Part shown: positions 25,199 through 33,501 of the stretch, in pieces
How positions within the stretch are numbered: position 1 is the stretch's first letter
How the letters are laid out: each line of letters starts with the position of its first letter
From: Acidimicrobiaceae bacterium
GTDB lineage: Bacteria; Actinomycetota; Acidimicrobiia; Acidimicrobiales; RAAP-2
NCBI GenBank assembly: GCA_027314705.1
Contig: DAHVAJ010000016.1
Coordinates: 18,437-82,436 of the forward strand
Reading direction: 5' to 3'
DNA: 64,000 nt
Position numbers and translations under genes: made by a program
Notes under the pieces: model-generated
What the model saw: only the letters and a program-made list of their open reading frames with translations
Database searches by the model: none
What the model was told of the DNA's origin: nothing

Positions 25199-26458
25199 TC
25201 ATGCGAAGAACCGGACGGCGGCGGCGAGCGCCTCGACGAGGGCGTCCACATCGCTCTCGTCGCTGTAGGGGGCGAACGAGGCCCGAGCCGTGGCCGTCAC
25301 CCCGAGTCGACGCATGAGCGGCTTGGCGCAGTGGTGGCCGGCACGAACGCAGACGCCGTACTCGTCGAGGATCTGCGAGATGTCGTGCGGGTGGAGGTCG
25401 CCGAGGGCGAAGGAGATGACTCCGCCCCGTGCTGCGGCCTCGGGGGGCCCGAACACCGTGAGGTCCGTGCCGAACCGCTCGTCGAGGGCGGCCAGGGCGT
25501 AGCGGGTGAGGTGCAGGTCGTGGTGGCGCACCGCCTCCATCCCGAGGTGCCGGAGGTAGCCCACGGCGGCACCCAGGCCGACGGCCTCGGTGATGGGGGG
25601 CGTGCCCGCCTCGAAGCGCCACGGGATGTCGTTGGGCGTGAACCCCTCCTTGCGCACGTCGAGGATCATCTCGCCACCGCCGAGGAACGGTGGCAGCTCG
25701 GCGAGGAGCTCGTCCCTCCCCCAGAGGACTCCGATGCCGGTCGGACCGAGCATCTTGTGGGCGCTGAAGGCGACGAAGTCTGCTCCGAGGGCGGTGACGT
25801 CGGTCGGCAGGTGGGGAACCGACTGGCAGGCGTCGGCCACCACCACGGCCCCGGCGGCGTGGGCCGCGGCGGCGAGGCGGCTGACCGGATTGAGCGTGCC
25901 GAGGACGTTCGACATCACCGTGACGCCCAACAACCTCGCGCCGTCGAGCAGGCGGTCGAGGTCGTCGAGGACCAGGCGACCCTGTTCGTCGACGGGGAGC
26001 CACCGGAGCTCGATGCCCCGCTCGGCGGCCAGCATCTGCCACGGGACGATGTTGGCGTGGTGCTCCATCTCGGTGAGCACGACGGCGTCGCCCGCCCGGA
26101 GGTGGGTGCGCCCCCAGGCGTGGGCCACCAGGTTGATGGCCTCGGTCGCGTTCTTGGTGAAGACCACCTCCCGGTCCGGCACACGAGCGCCGATGAACCG
26201 ACCGACCTCGATGCGGGCCTCCTCGAAGCGCCGGGTCGCCTCCTCGGCGATGGCGTAGACGCCCCGGTGCACATTGGCATGGGTCGTCTCGTCGTACTCG
26301 CGCATGGCATCCAGCACCGCGGTCGGCTTCTGTGAGGACGCAGCCGAGTCGAGGTAGACGATGGGCCGGCCGTTGACCTCGCGGCCCAGCAGCGGGAAGT
26401 CCTTGGCCACGGTGGCCGCGTCGAACCCGCCCGGCCCCGGACCGTCCGTCCGGTTCAT
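25199..26458 (-). CDS. sufS: Cysteine desulfurase SufS
   Basis: A 419-aa group II PLP-dependent cysteine desulfurase. Markers are VYLDSAASSQKP near the N-terminus, NVHRGVYAIAEEAT, VVFTKNATEAINLVA, the PLP-binding Lys in VAFSAHKMLGPTG and the persulfide Cys in VRAGHHCAKPLM, with GGEMI before it. It supplies sulfur to SufU. The ATG at 26458 overlaps the SufC2 stop by 4 bp (ATGA), which decides this start over the GTG 9 nt upstream. Confidence 0.95.
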   Translation of the reverse strand: MNRTDGPGPGGFDAATVAKDFPLLGREVNGRPIVYLDSAASSQKPTAVLDAMREYDETTHANVHRGVYAIAEEATRRFEEARIEVGRFIGARVPDREVVFTKNATEAINLVAHAWGRTHLRAGDAVVLTEMEHHANIVPWQMLAAERGIELRWLPVDEQGRLVLDDLDRLLDGARLLGVTVMSNVLGTLNPVSRLAAAAHAAGAVVVADACQSVPHLPTDVTALGADFVAFSAHKMLGPTGIGVLWGRDELLAELPPFLGGGEMILDVRKEGFTPNDIPWRFEAGTPPITEAVGLGAAVGYLRHLGMEAVRHHDLHLTRYALAALDERFGTDLTVFGPPEAAARGGVISFALGDLHPHDISQILDEYGVCVRAGHHCAKPLMRRLGVTATARASFAPYSDESDVDALVEALAAAVRFFA

Positions 26459-27219
26459 GTCCGCCACGCGTCGTATCCCTCGGCCTCGAGGCGGGCACCG
26501 AGCTCCGCGCCGCCCTCAGCCACGATCCGCCCGCCCACCAGGACGTGGACGCGGTCGGCGGCCAGCTCCTCGAGCATGCGCAGGTAGTGGCTGATGACCA
26601 GCACCCCGAGCTCCGGACGGGCGTCGCGCACGGCGCGGACGCCCTTCGCCACCGAGCGGAGGGCGTCCACGTCGAGTCCGGAGTCGGTCTCGTCGAGGAC
26701 GGCAAGTTCTGGCTCGAGGAGGGCCATCTGCAGGATCTCGTTGCGCTTGCGCTCGCCGCCCGAGAACCCCTCGTTGAGGTGGCGCTCGCCGAAGGCCGGG
26801 TCCATACCCAGCTTCTCCATCCACTCCATCATGAGCAGCCGTACCTCGAGCACGGAGAGGTCCATGCCACGTCGGGCCGAGAGCGCCTGGCGGAGGAACT
26901 GGATCACCGGCACCCCACCGATGGCCTCGGGGTGCTGGAAGGCGAGGAAGATGCCGGCCTTGGCCCGCACCTCGGTGGGCCACCCGGTGATGTCCTCGCC
27001 CCGGAACCGGAGGGCACCGGCGGTGACCCGGTAGGCGGGATTGCCGAGGAGCACATTGGCCAGGGTCGACTTGCCCGAGCCGTTCGGGCCCATCAGGGCG
27101 TGGACCCGGCCCGCCTCGACGGCGAGGTCGACCCCGCGGAGGATGGGCTTGCCGTCGACGGCCACGTGGAGGTCCGAGATCTCGAGCAGGGGGGCGGCGG
27201 GGACGGCGTCGGGCGGCAC
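26455..27219 (-). CDS. sufC: Fe-S cluster assembly ATPase SufC (copy 2)
   Basis: A 254-aa SufC with canonical motifs: Walker A GPNGSGKST (44-52), FLAFQHPEAIGGVPV, FSGGERKRNEI, LAVLDETDSGLD and H-loop VISHY. It is closer to the usual SufC pattern than copy 1, although it sits with sufS/sufU and not with sufB/sufD. Both copies keep all ATPase residues, so either could serve the scaffold. The GTG at 27219 lies 6 nt after TAGACT (27226-27231); the dyad at 27244-27271 covers the -35 region. It is divergent from the debranching enzyme gene. Confidence 0.94.
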   Translation of the reverse strand: MPPDAVPAAPLLEISDLHVAVDGKPILRGVDLAVEAGRVHALMGPNGSGKSTLANVLLGNPAYRVTAGALRFRGEDITGWPTEVRAKAGIFLAFQHPEAIGGVPVIQFLRQALSARRGMDLSVLEVRLLMMEWMEKLGMDPAFGERHLNEGFSGGERKRNEILQMALLEPELAVLDETDSGLDVDALRSVAKGVRAVRDARPELGVLVISHYLRMLEELAADRVHVLVGGRIVAEGGAELGARLEAEGYDAWRT

Positions 27220-27225
27220 GCCGGA

Positions 27226-27231
27226 AGTCTA
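27226..27231 (-). promoter_or_regulatory. -10 element TAGACT of sufC2-sufS-sufU
   Basis: On the minus strand TAGACT ends 6 nt before the GTG at 27219, a leaderless-type arrangement. Confidence 0.5.
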
Positions 27232-27243
27232 CCCGCTCTGCCA

Positions 27244-27271
27244 TATTTCCCCTACGTCGATAGGGGGAATA
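27244..27271. promoter_or_regulatory. Candidate suf operator, 11-bp inverted repeat
   Basis: TATTTCCCCTA (27244-27254) and TAGGGGGAATA (27261-27271) form an inverted repeat matching at 10 of 11 positions around a 6-nt spacer. It is A/T-containing in an otherwise extremely GC-rich gap, covers the -35 region of the sufC2 promoter, and shares a 10-bp half-site with the sufB upstream region. Rrf2-family (IscR-like) or SufR-like control is a guess; no such regulator gene lies in the window. Confidence 0.6.
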
Positions 27272-27331
27272 CGGCCGTGCGGACGGGATGGGGGCCCCAG
27301 GCCCACGCACCATCCCCGCCGGGCCACCCGG

Positions 27332-27337
27332 TACGCT
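27332..27337 (+). promoter_or_regulatory. -10 element TACGCT, leaderless-type
   Basis: TACGCT ends 6 nt before the ATG at 27344 of the debranching-type enzyme. Confidence 0.5.
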
Positions 27338-27343
27338 CCGGGG

Positions 27344-29518
27344 ATGGCCGACCCCTGGACGTTCGCGGGGCCGGTCACGGAGTTGGGCACCGGCCCGGCG
27401 GCGGTGACCCTGGTCGACGAGTCCACCTTCGCCATCAGCGGGGGTGCCGGCGACATCGTGCCGGGCGGTGCCCAGGGCCTCTTCGTGCGGGACACCCGCA
27501 TCCTCTCCCGCTTCGAGGTCCTCGTCGACGGCGGGCGCACCGAGTCCCTCTCGGCGGTCACGGTCGACCCGTTCTCGGCCACCTTCGTCTCCCGCACCCT
27601 GCCGGCCCCGGGCCGGGCCGACTCGACCCTCATGGTCTTCCGCAGCCGTCACGTCGGGCAGGGCATGCGGGAGGAGCTCACCGTGCGCAACTTTGCCGAC
27701 GAGGCCACCTCCTGCCGGGTGGAGGTCGTCGTCGACGCCGACTTCGCCGATCTGTTCGCGGTGAAGGAGGGGCGGGCGGGCACCGAGCCCCACCGCGGCG
27801 AGGTCGGCGTCGAGGTGGTCGGGGGCCGGGGGGACGGGGCCCGCTCGCTCCTCCTCACCTACCGCCGGGGGGCCGTGTCCCGGGGCGTCGAGATCCGTAC
27901 TGCCGGAGCGACGGCCGCGGTCCCGGGACTCATCACCTACGACATCGTCGTCCCCGCCCGGAGCCGGTGGACCACCTGCCTCGAGATCGGCCCGGTCATC
28001 GACGGCGTCGCCATCGACCCGAAGTACCGGTGCGGCCGCCCGGTCGAGCAGGCCACACCCAGCGAGCGGCTCGCCGAGTGGCGCCGTCAGGTGCCCCAGG
28101 TGGAGACCGACCACCCCGGGCTCAAGCAGGTCATCGCCCGCAGCGCCGAGGACCTCGGTGCCCTCCGCATCTTCGACCCCGACTTCCCCGAGCGGGTGGT
28201 GGTCGCCGCCGGCGCGCCCTGGTTCATGACCGTCTTCGGGCGGGACTCCCTCCTCACGGCGTGGATGGCCCTGCTGGTCGACCCCGAGCTGGCCGTGGGG
28301 GTGCTCCAGACCCTGGCCCGGTTCCAGGGGCGCGACGTCGACCCCCGCCACGACGAGGAGCCCGGGCGCATCCTCCACGAGATGCGGTTCGGCGAGGCCG
28401 GGTCGCTCTCGCTCGGCGGGGGCAGCATCTACTACGGCACGGCCGACGCCACCCCGCTCTTCGTCATGCTGCTCGGGGAGCTCCGCCGGTGGGGTGTGGC
28501 CCGCGACGTCGTCGACGAGCTCCTGCCCAACGCCGACCGGGCCATCGAGTGGATCGAGCAGTTCGGAGACGCCGACGGCGACGGCTACGTGGAGTACCAG
28601 CGGGCCACCGACCGGGGCCTCGCCAACCAGGGCTGGAAGGACAGCTGGGACGGCATCCGTTATGGCGACGGCCGCGTGGCCCAGGCGCCCATCGCCCTGT
28701 GCGAGGTCCAGGCCTACACCTACGGCGCCTACCTGGCCCGCGCCCACTTCGCCTTCGAAGCCGGCGACACGTCGGCCTACGAGCGGTTCCGGGCCCGGGC
28801 CGCCCAGCTCAAGACGGCCTTCAACCGCGACTTCTGGCTGGAGGACCGGGGGTGGTTCGCCGTCGGCCTCGACGCCGACAAGCGGCCCATCGACTCGCTG
28901 ACCTCCAACATCGGCCACTGCCTGTGGGCCGGCATCGTGGACGAGGACAAGGCCGAGCGGGTGGCCGGGACGCTCACCTCCCCGGAGATGACGACGGGCT
29001 GGGGCCTGCGGACCCTGTCGAGCGCGAACGGCGGGTACAACCCGATCAGCTACCACTGCGGTTCGGTCTGGCCCCACGACACGGCCATCGTGGCCGCAGG
29101 ACTGGCCCGGTACGGGTTCGACGCCGCCGCCCACCAGCTCATCTTCGGCCTGTTCGACGCGGCCTCGGCCCAGGGGGGCCGCCTGCCCGAGCTCTTCAGT
29201 GGCCTCGACCGCAGTGAGCTCCCCGTGCCCGTGGCCTACCCGACGTCGTGCTCGCCCCAGGCGTGGGCCGCCGCGTCGCCGCTGCTCTGCCTGCGGACGC
29301 TCCTCCGACTCGACCCCTGGATCCCCTACGGCAAGGCGTGGCTCTCGCCGAGCTTGGCCGACGGCATCGGGTACCTGAAGGTGGCCGGGATCCCGCTCGC
29401 CGGGTCGAGGGTCACCATCGAGGTGGGCAACGAGGTGCCCGGGGGGGTGTCGGTCACCGGTCTCCCTCCCGAGATCGAGGTCGTCCACCGGCCCCGGCGA
29501 CCGTCGACGGCCGTGTGA
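27344..29518 (+). CDS. Glycogen debranching enzyme-like (amylo-alpha-1,6-glucosidase family)
   Basis: A 724-aa protein with an N-terminal beta-sandwich (GAGDIVPGGAQGLFVRDTRIL, the signature of bacterial GDE N-terminal domains) and a C-terminal (alpha/alpha)6 barrel resembling GH133/GH15 enzymes. Barrel motifs include WFMTVFGRDSLLTAWMAL, GRILHEMRFGE, YYGTADATPLFVMLL, DGDGYVEYQR, NQGWKDSWDGI and SYHCGSVWPHDTA; the acidic residues of these loops are the probable catalytic acid and base. Such proteins hydrolyse alpha-1,6 branch points or related alpha-glucans, but many members lack proof. The start is fixed by the -10 spacing; no signal peptide is seen. Confidence 0.88.
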   Translation: MADPWTFAGPVTELGTGPAAVTLVDESTFAISGGAGDIVPGGAQGLFVRDTRILSRFEVLVDGGRTESLSAVTVDPFSATFVSRTLPAPGRADSTLMVFRSRHVGQGMREELTVRNFADEATSCRVEVVVDADFADLFAVKEGRAGTEPHRGEVGVEVVGGRGDGARSLLLTYRRGAVSRGVEIRTAGATAAVPGLITYDIVVPARSRWTTCLEIGPVIDGVAIDPKYRCGRPVEQATPSERLAEWRRQVPQVETDHPGLKQVIARSAEDLGALRIFDPDFPERVVVAAGAPWFMTVFGRDSLLTAWMALLVDPELAVGVLQTLARFQGRDVDPRHDEEPGRILHEMRFGEAGSLSLGGGSIYYGTADATPLFVMLLGELRRWGVARDVVDELLPNADRAIEWIEQFGDADGDGYVEYQRATDRGLANQGWKDSWDGIRYGDGRVAQAPIALCEVQAYTYGAYLARAHFAFEAGDTSAYERFRARAAQLKTAFNRDFWLEDRGWFAVGLDADKRPIDSLTSNIGHCLWAGIVDEDKAERVAGTLTSPEMTTGWGLRTLSSANGGYNPISYHCGSVWPHDTAIVAAGLARYGFDAAAHQLIFGLFDAASAQGGRLPELFSGLDRSELPVPVAYPTSCSPQAWAAASPLLCLRTLLRLDPWIPYGKAWLSPSLADGIGYLKVAGIPLAGSRVTIEVGNEVPGGVSVTGLPPEIEVVHRPRRPSTAV

Positions 29519-29534
29519 GCGGGTCCCGTCCCGG

Positions 29535-30167
29535 TCACCATCCCCGCTCGACCCACTCGGAAAGGTGGGGTGACTCGGTGCCGATGGTGGTGCCGGCACC
29601 GTGCCCGGGCAGGACCAGCGTCTCGGGGTCGAAGGCGGCGAAGAGGCGACGCTCGATCGAGGTGATGATGGTGCCGAAGTCGGCGTTCTCGAAGGACGTG
29701 TTGCCCGGACCGCCGGGGAAGAGGGTGTCTCCCGTGAACAGGAGCGGCGTGCCCTCGACGGCGAAGCACATCGAACCGGGCGTGTGCCCCGGGGTGGCGA
29801 CGGTCGTGACCCGGAGGCGCCCCACCTCGAGGACGGCCTCGTCGTCGAGGAGCTGGTCGTAGGCCGGCAGCATGTCGGCGTCGGCCGGCGTCACGGCCAC
29901 GTCGAAACCGGCGTCGCGCACGGCCTCGACGGCCTGGATGTGGTCCCAGTGGCCGTGGGTCTCGACGACGCGTCGGACCCCGAGCGCCCGGCACAGGTCG
30001 AGCAGGAGGTCGTGCTCGTTGGCTGCGTCGACGAGCAGGGCGTCACCGGTCTGGCGGCACCGGACCACGTAGACGTTGTTGTCGACCGGGCCCACCACCA
30101 CGCGGTGGACCTCGACGGTGCTGTCCTCGTAGTCCACGATCGTCTCGGGGCGGGGTCTCTCGGTCAC
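29535..30167 (-). CDS. MBL-fold hydrolase, glyoxalase II-like
   Basis: A 210-aa metallo-beta-lactamase-fold protein. Metal ligands are THGHWDHIQAV (HxHxDH), TPGHTPGSMCF, LFTGDTLFPGG and LPGHGAGTTIG, the arrangement of hydroxyacylglutathione hydrolase-like enzymes; the C-terminal substrate domain of true glyoxalase II is short here. The likely substrate is a mycothiol- or CoA-type thioester, not determinable from sequence. The GTG at 30167 has a strong AGGAGG 8 nt upstream, which decides this start against the longer frame. Convergent with the debranching gene. Confidence 0.88.
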   Translation of the reverse strand: MTERPRPETIVDYEDSTVEVHRVVVGPVDNNVYVVRCRQTGDALLVDAANEHDLLLDLCRALGVRRVVETHGHWDHIQAVEAVRDAGFDVAVTPADADMLPAYDQLLDDEAVLEVGRLRVTTVATPGHTPGSMCFAVEGTPLLFTGDTLFPGGPGNTSFENADFGTIITSIERRLFAAFDPETLVLPGHGAGTTIGTESPHLSEWVERGW

Positions 30168-30331
30168 GGTCGGCACCTCCTGGCGCGAGCGTAGCGGGGG
30201 ACCTGCGGGGTGGGACCCGGTCCCGCCCGTCGTTGGCCGACGGCGCGGCGGGTCTGGTAGACAGACGGGCACGGCGCCGCTTCCGGTTGCCAGCACGCCC
30301 CGAAGCGGGGCACCACACCATGGAGAGCAGG

Positions 30332-31447
30332 ATGAACTTCGCCTTCAGCGAGGAGCAGGACGAACTGCGCAGGTCGGTGCGCCGGTTCCTCGACGACAAG
30401 TCCCCCGAGGCCGAGGTCCGCCGGCTGATGGAGACCATCGAGGGGTACGACCCGGCGGTCTGGTCCCAGATGGCCGACCAACTCGGACTCCAGTCCCTCA
30501 TCATCCCCGAGGAGTTCGGTGGCGCCGGCTTCTCCTACGTGGAGCTCATCGTGGTCCTGGAGGAGATGGGGGTCTCGTTGCTGTGCGCGCCGTTCTTCTC
30601 GACGGTCGCCCTGGCCACGAACGCCCTACTGACCTCAGGTGACCGGGGGGCCCAGGAGCGCCTCCTCCCCGGCATCGCGGCCGGCGAGACGATCGCCACG
30701 CTGGCCTTCACCGAGGACTCCGGACGGTGGGACGCCGAGGGCGTCACGCTCGCCGCCGCGCCGTCGGGTGACGGCTGGACGCTGGACGGCCACAAGTCGT
30801 TCGTGGTCGACGGCCACACGGCCAGCCTCGTGTTGGTGGTCGGGCGCACGGCCGCCGGCCTCTCGCTCTTCGGCGTCGAGGGGGACGCGCCCGGCCTCAC
30901 CCGTTCGCCCCTCGCCACCATGGACCAGACCCGCAAGCAGGCCCGTCTCGAGTTCGCGGGAACGCCGGCCTTCCTCATCGGCACGGACGGCGGTGCCGGA
31001 GGCGGTCTGGCCAAGACGCTCGATCTCGCCGCCGTCGCCCTCGCCGCCGAGCAGGTGGGCGGGGCCCAACGCTGTCTCGACAGCTCGGTCGAGTACGCCA
31101 AGACCCGGATCCAGTTCGGCCGGCCCATCGGCAGCTTCCAGGCCATCAAGCACAAGTGCGCCGACATGCTCCTCGAGGTCGAGTCGGCCAAGTCGGCTGC
31201 CTACTACGCGGGCTGGGCCGCCGCCGAGGACTCCGACGAGTTGCCCGTGGTGGCCAGCCTGGCCAAGTCGTACTGCTCCGAGGCCTACTTCCACGCCGCA
31301 GCCGAGACCATCCAGATCCACGGTGGCATCGGCTTCACCTGGGAGCACCCGGCCCACCTGTACTTCAAGCGGGCCAAGTCCTCCGAGCTGATGTTGGGTG
31401 ATCCTTCGTACCACCGCGAGCTTCTCGCCCAGCGCATCGGCATCTGA
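30332..31447 (+). CDS. Acyl-CoA dehydrogenase
   Basis: A 371-aa ACAD of ordinary length. It starts MNFAFSEEQDELRRSVRRF, has FTEDSGRWDAEGV in the mid-domain, and RIQFGRPIGSFQAIKHKCADMLLEVE plus QIHGGIGFTWEHPAHLYFKRAK in the C-terminal helical domain. The usual catalytic Glu motif (YEG) is not present near the C-terminus; the segment there is SSELMLGDPSYHRELLAQRIG, as in several actinobacterial ACADs that form heterodimers for steroid or branched-chain substrates. The ATG at 30332 has GGAG 6 nt upstream; ATG 30320 is in frame. Substrate unknown. Confidence 0.9.
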   Translation: MNFAFSEEQDELRRSVRRFLDDKSPEAEVRRLMETIEGYDPAVWSQMADQLGLQSLIIPEEFGGAGFSYVELIVVLEEMGVSLLCAPFFSTVALATNALLTSGDRGAQERLLPGIAAGETIATLAFTEDSGRWDAEGVTLAAAPSGDGWTLDGHKSFVVDGHTASLVLVVGRTAAGLSLFGVEGDAPGLTRSPLATMDQTRKQARLEFAGTPAFLIGTDGGAGGGLAKTLDLAAVALAAEQVGGAQRCLDSSVEYAKTRIQFGRPIGSFQAIKHKCADMLLEVESAKSAAYYAGWAAAEDSDELPVVASLAKSYCSEAYFHAAAETIQIHGGIGFTWEHPAHLYFKRAKSSELMLGDPSYHRELLAQRIGI

Positions 31448-31516
31448 GCGACCTCCCGTGTCCTCCGCCGCGCCTGCCCCCCGCCGCGCCCGCCGGTTGG
31501 CGGAGCACTGAGCACC

Positions 31517-32122
31517 GTGCGCCGCGCCGCGCCGCTCCTCCTGCTCGGTCTGCTGGCCGTGGCCGGCCTCGCCGGGGCCACCGTCGGCGCCGTCCAGGCC
31601 CCGAACGGAACACCCGTGCCCGAGGCCGTGACCAACACCCTGGCCGCGTCCAACTTCACCGAGGACGTCCTCCAGCAGACCTCCCTGGGCAGCCAGACGG
31701 CCCACCTCGTCTACGAGGCCCCGGACCGGCTGAGCGGCTACCAGGAGAGCGCCGGACGCCGCACCTACGTCGTCATCATCGGCACCGTCGAGTACGTGAG
31801 CGAGACCGTCCCTTCGAACACGCCCACGTCGAAGCTCGTCTTCTTCAAACAACAGTCGGCCGGGGCACCGGCCGTCGATCCGGCCCACAACACCCTGCCC
31901 ATCTACAAGCAGGCCACGGAGAAGGGGCGCAACGGCGACGTGACCACCTACCGCTACGACCGCAACGGCCAGCAGGCCACGCTGGACTACACGGTGGCCG
32001 GAGCCTACGTCTCGGTCTTCGACGCCACCATCGTGCACTCCGGGCACGAGAGCATCACCATCACCAAGGTGGGCTCGTCGCCGGCCGTCGCCCTGCCCGC
32101 CGGGGCGGCAGTCCGGGGCTGA
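31517..32122 (+). CDS. Exported protein of unknown function
   Basis: A 201-aa protein with a clear signal peptide (RRAAPLLLLGLLAVAGLAGATVGAVQA) and no lipobox Cys. The mature part is rich in Thr/Ser/Tyr and beta-strand-like: AAHLVYEAPDRLSGY-type strands, YVVIIGTVEYVSE, TYRYDRNGQQATLDYTVAG. The pattern of a single beta-sheet around a strand ladder recalls LppX/LprG-type lipid carriers, but I see no defining motif. GGAG lies 11 nt before the GTG start. It stands alone between the acyl-CoA dehydrogenase and thiE. Confidence 0.7.
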   Translation: MRRAAPLLLLGLLAVAGLAGATVGAVQAPNGTPVPEAVTNTLAASNFTEDVLQQTSLGSQTAHLVYEAPDRLSGYQESAGRRTYVVIIGTVEYVSETVPSNTPTSKLVFFKQQSAGAPAVDPAHNTLPIYKQATEKGRNGDVTTYRYDRNGQQATLDYTVAGAYVSVFDATIVHSGHESITITKVGSSPAVALPAGAAVRG

Positions 32123-32167
32123 CGTCCGACCGCACCGCAGTCGGACCACGGTGCCGGCCGGGCGGCG

Positions 32168-32848
32168 TCAGGTGGCGGCCGTCTCGACGGCTGCCTCGAC
32201 GGCGTAGCGCAGGGCCCGTGCCGCCGCTCGGGGGTCGTCGGCCAGGACCAGCCACCGCACCACCACGAAGTGGCGGGCCCCGGCCGCGGCCAGGCCGGCC
32301 ACGGTGTCCGGGGTGACGCCCCCCGTCACCCAGACCGGCCACGGCGAGACGGCCACCGCCTCGGTCAGATAGCCCGGACCCGTGCCGGGCCGCCCGGGTT
32401 TGGTCGGCGTGGCCACGACCGGGCCGGCGGAGAGGTAGTCGACGGGCTCGGGGCCCGAGGCGTCCCCGGTCACGGCGGCCGCGAGCTCGTCCGGAGCGTG
32501 CGTGGACAGGCCGACCAGGGCGTCGGCCCCGAGGAGGTCCCGGGCCCGACGCGGGGAGACGTCGTCTTGGCCCACGTGGACCCCGTCGGCCCCGACCGCG
32601 GCGGCGAGATCGGGCCGGTCGTTGAGGACGAAGGGGACGCCGTAGCCGGCACAGACGTCGCGGGCCACCTCCGCCCGGGCGGCGAGCGCACGGTCGTCGA
32701 GGTGCTTCTCGCGCAGCTGGACGACGTCCACGCCCCCCTCCAGGCACCGGCCGATGAAGCGCTCGAGGTCCGGGCGGTCAGGGGTGCACAGGTAGAGCCG
32801 GCGCCCGGCGAGACCCCAGCCGCCGGTCGCCGGGTCCGGGACGCTCAC
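32168..32848 (-). CDS. thiE: Thiamine-phosphate synthase ThiE
   Basis: A 226-aa TIM-barrel enzyme coupling HMP-PP and thiazole phosphate to thiamine phosphate. Motifs are GVDVVQLREKHLDDR (QLR-K), PFVLNDRPDLAAAVGADGVHVGQDD (ND and GVHLGQ-type motif), VGLSTH, DYLSAGPVVATPTKPG and VTGGVTPDTV. No TPP riboswitch precedes it; it is the second gene behind the HhH-GPD gene with a 4-bp GTGA overlap. No other thi genes are near. Confidence 0.93.
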   Translation of the reverse strand: MSVPDPATGGWGLAGRRLYLCTPDRPDLERFIGRCLEGGVDVVQLREKHLDDRALAARAEVARDVCAGYGVPFVLNDRPDLAAAVGADGVHVGQDDVSPRRARDLLGADALVGLSTHAPDELAAAVTGDASGPEPVDYLSAGPVVATPTKPGRPGTGPGYLTEAVAVSPWPVWVTGGVTPDTVAGLAAAGARHFVVVRWLVLADDPRAAARALRYAVEAAVETAAT

Positions 32849-33426
32849 CCGCCGCGGGGGAGCTTGGCCCGGGCCTGGGCCTTCGCCTGCTGCTTGAACT
32901 TGCGCACCCTGGCCAGGGCCTCCGGTGAGTCGATGTCGGCCACCGACCGGAAGGCGCCGGCCTCCGCGTAGGGCCCGGCCGCCTCCTCCCATGCGGGCGG
33001 GCGGACGTCGAGCTGCTTGGCCAAGAGGGCCAGGAAGATGCGGGCCTTCTGGTCGCCGAAGCCGGGCAGCGCCCTGAGGTTGGTGAGGAGCGCGTCACCG
33101 TCCGGGGCCGAGGTCCAGATGGCGGCGGCGTCGCCTCCGTAGGATTCGGTCACCGTGGCACAGACGGCCTGGACCCGCGCGGCCATCGACCGGGGGTAGC
33201 GGTGGAGGGCCGGCTTGGCCGCGAAGACCTCGGCCAGCGCGTCGGGGTCCATGGCGGCGATGGCGGCCGGGTCGAGCGTTCCGCCGAGGCGGTCGCGCAG
33301 GGCGAGCGGCCCGGCGAAGGCCCGTTCGAGGGGGATCTGCTGGTCGAGGACCATGCCGAGGAGCAGGGCCAGGGGGTCCTCGGTGAGCAGGGCGTCGGCC
33401 TCGGGGTCACCGGTGATCCAGAGCAC
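32845..33426 (-). CDS. HhH-GPD-type base excision repair protein
   Basis: A 193-aa HhH-GPD superfamily protein. It contains LLLGMVLDQQIPLERAFAGP, the actinobacterial form of the glycosylase QQ helix, and the helix-hairpin-helix LRALPGFGDQKARIFLALLAK. After the HhH the usual Gly-Pro-Asp catalytic segment reads VRPPAWEEAAGPY, without an obvious Asp at the usual place, and there are no C-terminal Fe-S Cys. It is smaller than Nth or AlkA and belongs to a compact actinobacterial group whose target base is not established. The GTG start is 6 nt after TAGCCT. Confidence 0.87.
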   Translation of the reverse strand: MLWITGDPEADALLTEDPLALLLGMVLDQQIPLERAFAGPLALRDRLGGTLDPAAIAAMDPDALAEVFAAKPALHRYPRSMAARVQAVCATVTESYGGDAAAIWTSAPDGDALLTNLRALPGFGDQKARIFLALLAKQLDVRPPAWEEAAGPYAEAGAFRSVADIDSPEALARVRKFKQQAKAQARAKLPRGG

Positions 33427-33432
33427 CCCCGA

Positions 33433-33438
33433 AGGCTA
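33433..33438 (-). promoter_or_regulatory. -10 element TAGCCT, leaderless-type
   Basis: On the minus strand TAGCCT ends 6 nt before the GTG at 33426 of the HhH-GPD/thiE unit. Confidence 0.5.
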
Positions 33439-33501
33439 GCCGCACGCCCGGCGGAGGCTCCTCCCGATCAGACGGCGTGCCCGGTCGTGGCCACCGGGCC
33501 G

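Noticed and set aside
26516..29599. 1027-aa minus frame spanning the debranching gene and sufC2
   Set aside because: Same shadow effect; catalytic motifs of the plus-strand enzyme are continuous.
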